Shown here: positions 54,900 to 64,000 of the stretch, piece after piece | How the letters are laid out: each line of letters opens with the position of its first letter | Position numbering within the stretch: position 1 is the stretch's first letter | Assembly (NCBI GenBank): GCA_015680685.1 | Contig: MNCI01000808.1 | Coordinates: forward strand, 336,333-400,332 | From: Gnetum montanum | Taxonomy: Eukaryota > Streptophyta > Gnetopsida > Gnetales > Gnetaceae | Direction of reading: 5' to 3' | Length of the DNA stretch: 64,000 bases | The notes under the pieces: model-generated | Seen by the model: the letters and a program-made list of their open reading frames with translations, nothing else | Told to the model about the DNA's origin: nothing | Database searches by the model: none | Made by a program: the position numbers and the translations under genes

Positions 54900-55961
54900 T
54901 AATATCTTGGGTTTATTGTACAAAGTTATTAATAAATGAAGGCTAGACAATGTGATCCTCCAAGCATCTATGAGCATATGCACTATGAGAACAGTATATG
55001 TCCCTCCTAGAGATGACTCAAAACCTTGAGTTACATGAATACTAGTTTTCTAATTTCTATTGGTTTCATGAGCATGCAAATATAGGTTAAAATATTCATA
55101 CTAGGATTGTTACCTCAGCTCAAGGTGTCAAGCCTTTGATATTCCTACAAACTCATCTAGAATTGTTTACCCTTCAATGGCCTAATAACAATGATTTTCT
55201 ACTATGAACTTATTATCAACCTAGCTCCTACCATTTCTTCTCTATTGATCTTAACCCTTGGGGATCTAGTAATAGACCAAATAAGGCCATCTAGACATGG
55301 TGGTCAAAATTTGGACAAACCCCTTTCCACTATCCTCCTAATTATCCAAATTATCTCTATCAAAGAAGGAATGAACACCATGGTGATTATCCTTTTTATG
55401 GAAGTGTTGAAGCTAAAGGATGGCATTACTTAGCAATTCGCACCACTCCAAGATATTACCTCCTATCTTGTATCAACAAGAGAATAGACTAGCAAAATTC
55501 TTGGTAACAAGCCTAGAAATGCACACAACAATATTGCTTGGAAATGGGGCTACAACTTAGGACTCTAAACCTAGAATCTTTAAATCATAGGATCATTCAA
55601 TTCAAAGATCAAGGTGGCTACAATAGACTCATTCATCATTGTTGTCCTCCCTCACCATACTGGAGCTCATAAGATGAGTATAATAGTGGATCCCTATCCA
55701 AATCCATATCCAGCTGATCATGATGATTTGTCCATTACGTATAGTAAAAGGAACTGTAATAGTCATATGTACAGTAAAATCACATGAATCCATCCTAAAA
55801 AGTAAGACTCGATCTCATCTCGAATCACATAATATTGTCTTCCACTACCTAGTAGTGTGGTGTGAGCTAGAAGGCATGTTGAATTGTTGAGAGGCAGTTC
55901 CTTCTCCTATATTAGGGTCAGTTTGCAATGCTAAGAGGTATTGAGGTTCAAAGAGATCTCA
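54900..55961 (+). other. V2 region downstream of RNase H
   Basis: Aligned with 45660-46740 of V1. It may contain the C-terminal end of the polyprotein and the viral intergenic region. The common outer end is GAGATCTCAAG, at 55953-55963 here and in reverse complement at 45657 beside the LRR pseudogene. Confidence 0.55.
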
Positions 55962-56434
55962 AGTTGAAGCCCTTTACTCACTTGAAAGCATTCCTACTTC
56001 AAGAATCCCTTAGCTACTTCTTTTCTACACTCTACTTCATGTAGTTTGAATAATATGAAAAAGGAGATTCTTTGTAGTATATATTTGTGCATCATTCCTA
56101 TTGTATTCTACTATGTTGTGTGCATTTGTGTTATCATAAGTGCAACTCTTGCTCAAACCTCTTTCTCACACCTCTTAATCATTTTTCTTACTAATTTTCA
56201 CACTTATGGTAACACAGATGGACACAACATAGTGAACTACAATAGAAATGATGCACAAAGATATACTACAAAGAATCTTCTTGTTCATATTATTTAAGTT
56301 TCATGAAGTAGAGTACAAAAAAGAAGCAAGTAAGGGATGCTTGAAGTAAGAATACTTTCAAGTGAGCAAAGAGCTTCAACTCTTGCTTGAACCTCTCAAT
56401 CACACCTCTTAATCATTTTTCTTGCTAATTTTCA
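55962..56434. repeat. Long hairpin with its loop repeated beside it
   Basis: Left arm 55962-56142 and right arm 56201-56381 are inverted repeats over about 181 bp with scattered mismatches (e.g. AGATTCTTTGTAGTATAT against ATATACTACAAAGAATCT). The loop 56143-56200 (CAACTCTTGCTCAAACCTCT ... CTAATTTTCA) occurs again in direct orientation at 56377-56434. The small frame 56046-56297 is formed by the hairpin itself. Confidence 0.85.
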
Positions 56435-56691
56435 AGGAAACAAACCTAATAATTTGTAGAAATATTTATCATGAACTGATATCTTTTGATAGGGATTTAT
56501 ATAAATCATCAAGTACTAATAGACATTAGTATTTTAAATCTTTAGATCATATCTTACTAAAACACTTTTTGTTGTAAAAACTACATTAGAAACCCTCAAG
56601 ATTGACAAACAACTAAGATAATTTATCACATAAAAACTCCACCGTACTTTGATCAACCCTCTTTCTTTTCCTAATACTAACTAATAAAGTA
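56435..56691. other. No feature seen
   Basis: AT-rich sequence with no gene, repeat or motif that I recognise. It is probably the left continuation of AT-rich copy 2, whose counterpart in copy 1 lies left of T1, outside the window. Confidence 0.5.
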
Positions 56692-57361
56692 TATCAATTC
56701 AGAGACAAAATTCATATTGCAATGATTCATTCATTGATAGAACTATAGAGAAATTAAAAGAGAAATAAACCAAACCATCTGCAACAAAAAAATTCTTAAT
56801 TCACATGAACTATGGTAATACCAAGAATACTACATAAACAAATCATAACTCAATTAGGAAACCTTAATTCATACTTTAATCAAGGTATAAATTAAAATAA
56901 GAACACTAAAAAATAGAATTAATATAGAATACAGAACATCAACAATGAAATTAAACATTATTCAAAAAGATAATACAAATAAAAAAAACAAACCATAAAC
57001 AAAATATCAGGTAGAAATATGAGAGATGAAAGAGAAAAAAGGAAAAAAAGAAGATAGTGCTAATGGTAGGTGCTATAATAATGTTGAACTAGATTATATA
57101 TAATTCACATATAAGGTAACTAAGCATGTATGCCCTTAAAAGATAAACCCAAGTTAGTGTTAACTTTAAAGTAGATGTTGCCTTGAGGATGATTCACAAG
57201 ACCATACTAAGAGCACTGCAGAAAACACCATCTTTAAAGTGCATTGCAAAAAAAAAAAAAAACATCTCCTCCTTCTCATCCTACATTTTAAACATAAGGT
57301 ATTATCCAAAATATTTTATTTCCTTTTAGGTATGATACCATTCAAAATTCAAGAGTAGGCC
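56692..57361 (+). repeat. AT-rich segment, copy 2, first part
   Basis: Aligns with 15343-15810 and then, without interruption, with 37123-37380. It therefore shows the empty sites of T1 and A2. Confidence 0.8.
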
Positions 57362-57768
57362 TGTAATGTCCCCATTCCCAAATGATACTACTACATAACA
57401 AAGATGGTGCCTCTTCATAACAAGTGTTATTGTTATTGTAACAAGAATCGAAAGGGTAGGTGTAATTAAGACCCAAAGGGATGCATTGTAATAATGGATG
57501 TGTCTCTTAAGATATCCTTTTGGGGTTTGACCTATGGCATTTATACCTAGGCTTAGAAGTTGTGCCAGGCATGGAGTGGTAGAAATGGTATAGGCAAGTA
57601 ACAGGAGCTAGGTGAAGTGGGACAAGAAGAGGATTAGCCATCTCTTCTAGCAGAGTTGTAGGCTTAACCATGGTGGTAGTGCTAAATTTCCTTTAAGGGG
57701 ATGGACACCAAAGCAAGAAAACCCCAAGGAACTCTCTCAGAGCATGATCCAAATACACTACTTTACAT

Positions 57769-57959
57769 TGACAAAATTGAGCTAAAAATAGCACTACCCT
57801 CTCAACTAATTTATAGTTAGTGATTGATTGATATTTTTTTTATTTTTGAGAGTTTCTTGATTTGGAGAGATTTTCTCTATGTAATCTCTATATAGACCTC
57901 CACTTGTAAATAAGAGGCAATCAAGAAAAAAGATTACCCCTTCTTTTCAAATTTTATCA
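57769..57959 (+). repeat. 5' LTR of the copia element
   Basis: 191 bp, TGACAAAATTGAGC to TTTTATCA. Matches 62480-62670, e.g. TTTGGAGAGATTTTCTCTAT in both. Confidence 0.85.
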
Positions 57960-57972
57960 TGGTATCGAAGTT
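57960..57972 (+). promoter_or_regulatory. Primer-binding site of the copia element
   Basis: TGGTATCGAAGTT directly after the LTR; the usual initiator-Met site of copia elements is TGGTATCAGAGC. Confidence 0.8.
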
Positions 57973-58139
57973 GTAAATTTTAAACCCTAGCAACATTTTT
58001 TTTTCATTTGGCCACCATTGCCATATTTCTTCTCCTACTATGGCCTTTATTGCCATTCCTAATTGGGTAATTCAACCCTTATTACTACAATCCTCTTCTT
58101 CTCCTTGTTTGTTTTTTTCATCAAAATGTTGAAATCTAG

Positions 58140-58800
58140 GATCACTATCTACTCGATGGAAACCTCCACCACCCCACAACATGGAGACCTTTAGTAGATT
58201 AATGCAACCTATAAACTCAATAGAAAAAACTACTTGAAGTGGTCCTAGTTGGTGCAAAAAATTCTAAAAGGCAAAGGAAAATTGGATTACATCTTCAACA
58301 TGGAACTAAAAGAGGATGATCCCGAGTTTGCAAAATGGGATGAGGAGGATTCAATGATCATGGCATGGCTTTGGAATTCGATGTCACTCAAAATAAGTGA
58401 CACATGCATGTTTCTCCCCATTGTTCAAGATATTTGGAAAGTTGTAAGAAAAACTTACTCCAAAGTAAAAGATGCTACCCAAATTTATGAGTTGAAGATC
58501 AAGACAACCACCACCAAATAAGAAAATTAGATTGTAATCGAGTATGCCAACCTTTTGAAGGGAATTTGATAGGAGATGGATCACTACCATGTTATTCAAA
58601 TGAAATGTAGTGAAGATGTTGCAATTCTGAAAAATTTCATAGAAAAAGATCAAACCTATGATTTTCTTAATGGATGTTCACAATGAGTTTGATCATGTTC
58701 GAGTTTAAGTCCTTGGCAAAGATGACCTCTCCCCTCTTGATGAGGTAATTTCTATTATATTGGCTGAATAGAGTAGGCATAATGTTATGTTAGTATCAAA
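58140..58800 (+). pseudogene. gag: Copia gag remnant
   Basis: KLNRKNYLKWS near 58210 and the open frame 58249-58521 with LDYIFNMELKEDDPEFAKWD, MIMAWLWNSMS and VRKTYSKVKDATQIYEL are the usual motifs of copia gag (UBN2-type). Many stops follow. Confidence 0.75.
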
Positions 58801-59239
58801 ACTAGTTGATGCCTCGACAATGCTAACTAATGGAGGAAGTCATGGGCCAAGAAGGAAGTAGTAGAATGAAGAATATGGGAAAGGAGAATTCAAACTTTGT
58901 GGTCATGAACCTTATGAAAATAGGGATAACATGTATTGTACCTTCTACAAGAAACCAATTTATATGAGGGAGATGTGCTTCAAGCTTCATGGAAATTCAC
59001 CAAGCAAGGAATGGGGAAATAAGGTTGGAAGGAAAAAAAAATTCAAGGTCAAGCAAATCAAACCTCATATTCACAAGAAGAAGAGAAAGCTCTAGAAACA
59101 AGGGAGTTTGACAAAGAAGAGATAGAGAAATTGAAGAATCTTCTAACCACTCTTGAAAAATATTCAAGTACCTATTCATTGGTACATTTAGGTGAGCTTC
59201 CAAGTTCTCATTATTTAAGTGCCTTCAATCAATGTTTTA

Positions 59240-59592
59240 AAGACTCCTAGATCATCGATTTAGGAGCCACAGATCACATGACACATGCATCTCATAATTT
59301 TAGTTCTTATTTTCCTTGCCCTAGTAATTGAAAAATTACCATGACAGATGGATCACCAAGCACAGTTGCTTGTATAGGGAATTTTAAAATTGATCATGAT
59401 ATGATTCTTAAAGATGTTCTTCATTTTCCAAAATTATCAACAAATCTCATGTCCATAACCAAACTTTATTGGGATCTAAATTGCAAAGTAACCTTCTTCC
59501 CAATTTATTGTCTATTTTCGGACCAGGACTTGGGTAGGATTATTAGACTTGCTAAGGATAAGGGAGGATTATACTATCTTAGAAAAGACTAA
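59240..59592 (+). pseudogene. Copia protease remnant
   Basis: IIDLGATDHMTHASHNF near 59255-59305: the usual DSGA active site reads DLGA. A stop follows, and 59341-59592 continues open with DVLHFPKLSTNLMSITKL and GLYYLRKD. Confidence 0.78.
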
Positions 59593-59718
59593 AAAGACAA
59601 GTGCCAATAAGTGGAATCAACCTCTAACCCTCCTATCAACAAGTCATTCAATAAATAAAGGCATGATTTGCCTTTACCACTTTAGATAGGACATCCTTCA
59701 TTCAAAATACTTGAAACC

Positions 59719-60480
59719 ATGTTCCCTCATTTGTTTAAGAGCTTAGAAAAGGAAATGTTTAATTGCAAAACTTGTGAACTTGTAAAGCATAAACATGTAG
59801 CATTTTTCATCAATAATAAAAGAAGCTCATTTCCATTTGATTTAATTCATAGTGATATTTGGGGACCATCTCCAATTTCAAATATTTCTAGGGCACGATG
59901 GTTTGTTTCATTTATCAATGATTGCACAAGATTTACTTGGATTTTCTTAATCAAGTTCAAAACTGATGTTAGTGATGTCCTTCCAAATTTTCATTCCATG
60001 ATTAAAAATCAAATTGGAGTTAGTATCAAAAGGTTTCGTTCAAATAATGCCAAAGATTATTTTAACCAAACATTGGCTATGTTCTTTCAAAAGAAGGGAA
60101 TCATCCACAAGTCCTCTTGTGTCTATACCCCACAAAAAAATGAAGTGGTAGAGAATAAAAATGGTCACCTTCTTTCTACAACTTGGGCTTGATTATTCCA
60201 AAAAGAATGTCACAAAAAATTACTAGGGAGAAGTTGTCCTTATAGCTACACATATCATAAACAAATTACCAACTCAAGTGCTCCATTCAAAAAGTTCAAT
60301 AGAAGTGTTATCTCAATTCTTTCCAACACTTTGTACTACAAACCATCTTATCCCTAGGATATTTGGATGTGTTTCATTTATCCATGTTCATAGTCAAAAT
60401 AGGAAAAATTTTGATTTGAGAGCCCTCAAAATGGTCTTTGTTGGATATTCTTCAACCCAAAAGGGCTACAAATGATATCA
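59719..60480 (+). pseudogene. int: Copia integrase remnant
   Basis: CKTCELVKHKH (second half of the zinc finger), LIHSDIWGPSPI (first Asp), FRSNNAKDYF (second Asp changed to Asn) and PQKNEVVENKNGHLL (Glu retained). Then IFGCVSFIHVH at 60278-60475 in another frame. Confidence 0.85.
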
Positions 60481-60828
60481 TCCACCAACCAAAAAATTTC
60501 TCATTTCTGTGGATGTCACCTTTGTTGAAACTGAATCATACTTCACACAACCTACCCATAAGGGAGCAAATAGTAGTAGAAGATAAGGACTTCTTTCTTC
60601 TTAACCTACCCATAACCAAGTCTTCCTATTCTTTACTGCCAAAAACCAAGGTCAAGCCTCTTCCTCAAATTATAGAACAAAATGATGAAGGTAACGAAAC
60701 CACTACTAACACAGGTCCTCCTCAAGTATACTTAAGAAGGAAACATCCAAACCCAGAACTAAGGAAAGTTCAAACATTAGGCTCGAGTGTTGGAAATGAG
60801 GTAATCATCTAATTCTCCTACTGAATCC

Positions 60829-61660
60829 TTGTTTGATATTGACTTACCTATTGCAATTAGAAAAGGAAAAAGAGAACGCACCAATCACCCACTATATCCT
60901 ATATCTCATTTTGTGTCTTTTCACAAATGTTCCTCAATTCATAGTGCATTTCTCATAGATCTTAACAATGTGTTTGTTCCTTCAACAATATCTAAGGCTT
61001 TAAACTTTGAAAATTGGAAAAATGCTATGAATGTAGAAATGCAAGCCTTGGAGAAGAACAACACATGGGAGATAGTGGACTTGCCAAAGGAAAAGAAACT
61101 AGTAGGATGCAAATGGGTATACACTATGAAATACAAAGCTGATGGTTCTTTAGAGAGGTACAATGTAAGATTGATAGCCAAGGGATACACACAGATGTAT
61201 GGGATAGACTATCAAGAGACATTCGCACCAATGGCAAAGATGAATATGGTAAGAATCCTTTTGTCTCCGCTAGTTAATTATGACTAGCCTCTAAAAGAAA
61301 TTGATGTGAAAAATGCTTTCCTACATGAGAACTTAGAAGAGGAAATTTACATGGAGATTCCAACAAGCTATAATCAAAATATGGCCTCAAACAAGGTATG
61401 CAAATTAAAGAAATCATTGTAGGGCTTAAAGCAATCATCTAGGGCCTGGTTTGGAAGGTTTAGTAAGGTAATAATTGGAATGGGCTACAAATAGAGTCAA
61501 GGAGACCATACCTTGTTTATTTAACACACTGACTTAGAGGGAGTCACTGCCCTTATTGTGTCTATTGATGATATTGTAGTAATAGGAAATGATCATAGGG
61601 AGATAGAGAGACTAGGCAAAGTATTTCCTAGGTATAGAAGTGGCATGGTCAAAGTAGGGA
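60829..61660 (+). pseudogene. Copia reverse transcriptase remnant
   Basis: Open from 60829 to 61287: WKNAMNVEMQALEKNNTWE, KLVGCKWVYTMKYKADGSLE, GIDYQETFAPMAKMNMVRIL. A stop replaces the Trp of the next motif; then DVKNAFLHENLEEEIYM and SIDDIVVIGND (YVDD loop changed to SIDD). Confidence 0.87.
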
Positions 61661-61779
61661 ATTTTCATGAGCCAACAAAAAATATACCCTAGATCTTCAT
61701 AGAGACATAGGAAATTAGCTTGCAAACCATTAAGCACACCTATGGATCCCAGTCATAAGCTTGGAGAAGTAGAGGAAGA

Positions 61780-62400
61780 TGTGGCCATTGACATAGAAAT
61801 GTATCAAAGATTGGTTGGTAGGCTTATTTATCTATCCCATACGTGACCTAATATAGCCTATGTAGTGAGTGTGGTAAGCCAGTTCATGCACAATCCTAAG
61901 GAGGTTCACTTACAAGCAGTCGATCACATCTTGCACTATCTAAAAGGGTCTCCAGGTAAAGGCATCTGATTCAAGAAATGTGAGTCTCACACTAGAGGCT
62001 TATATAGATGCAGACTATGCAGGCTTAGTCATAGATAGAAGATCCATCATTGGGTATTGTACCTTTTTTCGGAGGAAATCTAGTCACATAGAGGAGCAAG
62101 AAGTCAAATGTAGTAGCAAGATCTAGTGTTGAATCTAAATTCAGAGCAATGGCACAAGGAATATGCAAACTGTTTTGGCTAAAGATTACCCTAGAATATC
62201 TAAGAATCCATTGGGAAGGACCTATGAAACTATATTGTGATAACAAGTTATCTATTAGCATTGTCGACAATCCCATGCAACATGACTAGACTAAGCATAT
62301 TGAAATTGATAGGCACTTTATCAAAGAAAAACTCAAGAGTGGTCTCATTTGTACATCTTATGTTTCTTTCAACTCATAACTAGCAAATGTCCTTACTAAA
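61780..62400 (+). pseudogene. Copia RNase H remnant
   Basis: YQRLVGRLIYLSHT near 61805 and ADYAG-type first Asp near 62005, GYCTFF, then KHIEIDRHFIKEKL near 62295-62335. Frameshifted in several places. Confidence 0.75.
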
Positions 62401-62479
62401 GGACTTTGCAATCCTCTTTTCCAGACATTGGTGTCAAAGCTAGGAATGGACAATGTCTATTCACTAACTTGAGAAGAAG

Positions 62480-62670
62480 TGAGAAAATTGAGCAAAAAAC
62501 AACACTACCCTCTCAATTGATTTATAGTTTGTGATTGATTGATATTTTGCTGATTTTTAGGAATTAGTTGATTTGGAGAGATTTTCTCTATGTAATCTCT
62601 ATATATGCCTCTACTTGTAAATAAGAAGCAATTCAAAAAAAATATTTCCCTTTCTTTTTAAATTTTGTCA
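62480..62670 (+). repeat. 3' LTR of the copia element
   Basis: 191 bp, TGAGAAAATTGAGC to TTTTGTCA, preceded by the purine run TGAGAAGAAG (62470-62479), the PPT. Confidence 0.83.
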
Positions 62671-62844
62671 CATATTAATAAAGCATTCCTTTCTTTCTCC
62701 TTCTGCATTTTTCCTAATATTTTTTTTACGAATAATGTTGAATGTTACATATACGTGGCATTTGGTATATTACCTTCTTACGCATAATGTCTAATATAAC
62801 ATATATTTGACATTTGCCATGATGTCCGAGAATGAAATGTCACA

Positions 62845-64000
62845 AGGCCTATTACCTTCGACTCTTAGCCAAAGAGTGTGTCATGTTGGAAGGCCTAGAA
62901 GTTTTTTGGTTGAGCTTGGCCATAAAAAATTGGGGTTATATGGTTGAATGACATGACATGACTTGACCTTGTAGGAACAAATGAGAGAATATGATTTCAT
63001 CTAATCTCATGTGTACTTTATTTCATTTGCATCATTAGTGATAAGTCTTGCAGATTACGTAGAATTAACATTACAATAATTGCAAGTGTCTAATAATAAA
63101 CATCATGCTCATGACCATGGAAGTCCAACCAACTTAGAATTGAAAAGCAAATCCACATTCTTATAGCATTAGTCCAAAAATCATGGGAGAGGAGATAGAA
63201 GATGGATTATGCCTTAGCAATCATAAATCTTGCAAGCATGAAAAGCATTACATCTATTGCCTTCATCTCTCTTGGCCAAATATATAAATAGTACTTAGAT
63301 ATTTTATGCTAAGTGTTTCTTTTCATGTGACAACATTCAAAATTCAAAAGTAAACCTAGTGCCAATATCTCTCGGCCAGGATTGTATTATTGGATGACAT
63401 GACATTACTTAACTTTGTAAAAACAAAGGTGAGAATATGATTCCAAGTGTTTCTTTTCATGTGACAACATTGAAAATTCAAAAGTAAGCCTAGTGCCATT
63501 ATCTCTTAGCCAACTAAGTCATCAAAAATTAGGATTTTATTATTGGATGAACAAAGGTGAGAATATGATTCCATCTATTCTTGCTATCACAGGTTAGGTG
63601 CTATCATATATGTACGTAGTGCTTATCATGCTTGGAAGATTTAAGATTTATAATTGCTCCCGTGATTTCAAGACTCAAAAAGTAATGCTTTAATTGCTTT
63701 TCAACTGGGCCGGACCGCCCTGTCCATGAGTGTGACTTTTGTTGCACACTTGCAATAATTGGTTCCAAAAAGTCAACTGCACATGAGATGAGATTAAATG
63801 GAATCATATGCTGAACTTTGTTCCCGCAAAGTCAAGTTAAAGTCACGCGCAAAGTCATGTCATTCAACCATCCAACCCCAATTTTTGGTCGCCAAGCCCA
63901 ACCAGATAACTTTCGGGCCTTCCTACATGTCAGAGGACAAGCTAGCCTCGTCTTCTTAGTTTATATTTATCATGGTGAATAATTATGTTACCATGGTGCT
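62845..64000 (+). repeat. AT-rich segment, copy 2, second part
   Basis: Aligns with 37370-37421 and then 43380-44490 of copy 1, showing the empty site of A3 (GAGCTTGGCC near 62915). It runs off the window end. Confidence 0.8.
62882..63929. mobile_element. Foldback element, copy 2
   Basis: 1048 bp, uninterrupted. The left arm from CATGTTGGAAGGCC is the imperfect inverted repeat of the right arm ending GGGCCTTCCTACATG. Internal degenerate repeats of GTGAGAATATGATTCCA lie at 63430-63580. No transposase. Confidence 0.62.

Larger units (their letters stand above)
52185..55961 (+). mobile_element. Endogenous caulimovirid-like sequence, copy V2
   Basis: Read on the + strand: zinc-finger end of the coat protein (near 52200), protease, RT, RNase H, downstream region. 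It is the inverted counterpart of 45660-49470. Movement protein and most of the coat protein are missing. RT identity to V1 is high but far from complete, so these are two separate or long-separated copies. All frames have stops. Confidence 0.82.
57769..62670 (+). mobile_element. Ty1/copia element
   Basis: Two 191-bp LTRs (57769-57959 and 62480-62670), initiator-Met primer site, then gag, protease, integrase, RT and RNase H in copia order (integrase before RT) and a PPT. All coding parts are broken. I could not establish a clean target-site duplication. Confidence 0.88.
57362..62844 (+). mobile_element. Probable solo LTR, split by a copia element
   Basis: Flanked by perfect AGGCC duplications (57357-57361 and 62845-62849). 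The ends are TGTAATGTCC and ATGTCACA. With the copia element removed, 581 bp remain and no coding sequence is seen, the form left after recombination between two LTRs. No internal part is available to name its lineage. Confidence 0.6.

Noticed and set aside
60939-61190. - strand frame of 83 codons
   Set aside because: Shadow of the copia reverse transcriptase frame on the other strand.
1-64000. tRNA, rRNA or other structural RNA genes
   Set aside because: I saw no cloverleaf with A and B boxes and no rRNA-like stretch. The tRNA-like words are primer sites next to LTRs.

Overview
This is plant nuclear DNA that consists almost entirely of nested, mostly decayed retroelements; I found no intact host gene. 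The plant assignment rests on the lineages present: Ty3/gypsy elements of the Athila type (tRNA-Asp-like primer site, FMDDFS reverse transcriptase) and of the Tat type (second, archaeal-type RNase H), a Ty1/copia element with an initiator-Met primer site, and two copies of an endogenous caulimovirid-like pararetrovirus. Species cannot be told from the window.

Layout. 1-15342: T1, a + strand Tat element that carries only gag and protease, interrupted at 1434-9850 by A1, a - strand Athila element with an internal deletion. 15343-15810: piece of a repeated AT-rich segment (copy 1). 15811-37117: A2, a - strand Athila element with gag, PR, RT, RNase H and IN remnants, interrupted at 17080-28363 by T2, a CpG-rich Tat element on the - strand whose pol frame has only three stops, and which carries a 1.4-kb satellite-like array plus an unexplained spliced-looking reading frame in antisense. 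37123-37421: copy 1 continues. 37422-43374: A3, a gag-only Athila element. 43375-44490: copy 1 ends in a foldback element. 44752-45665: LRR protein pseudogene, broken off where viral sequence begins. 45660-51760 (-) and 52185-55961 (+): two caulimovirid-like copies facing away from each other. 55962-56434: a 181-bp-arm hairpin whose loop is repeated beside it. 56692-57361 and 62845-64000: copy 2 of the AT-rich segment, interrupted by a probable solo LTR (57362-62844) that itself contains a Ty1/copia element (57769-62670).

Target-site duplications were readable for A1 (ATAGT/ACAGT), T2 (GGGTA), A2 (CTAAC/CTAAA), A3 (AGCTT) and the solo LTR (AGGCC). They fix the boundaries and the order: T1 before A1, A2 before T2, solo LTR before copia. 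The coding remnants make sense only as element proteins: gag forms the particle, PR processes it, RT/RNase H copy the RNA, and IN inserts the copy. T1 and A3 lack pol and would have needed relatives such as T2 and A2.

Assembly caveats. There is a 372-base N gap at 19731-20102, and isolated N characters at 19551, 24159-24160, 26392, 27404 and 29351. At least three of these are flanked by duplicated sequence and look like unmerged contig overlaps. The longest computed frames in T2 either run through Ns or lie in tandem repeats and are not genes.
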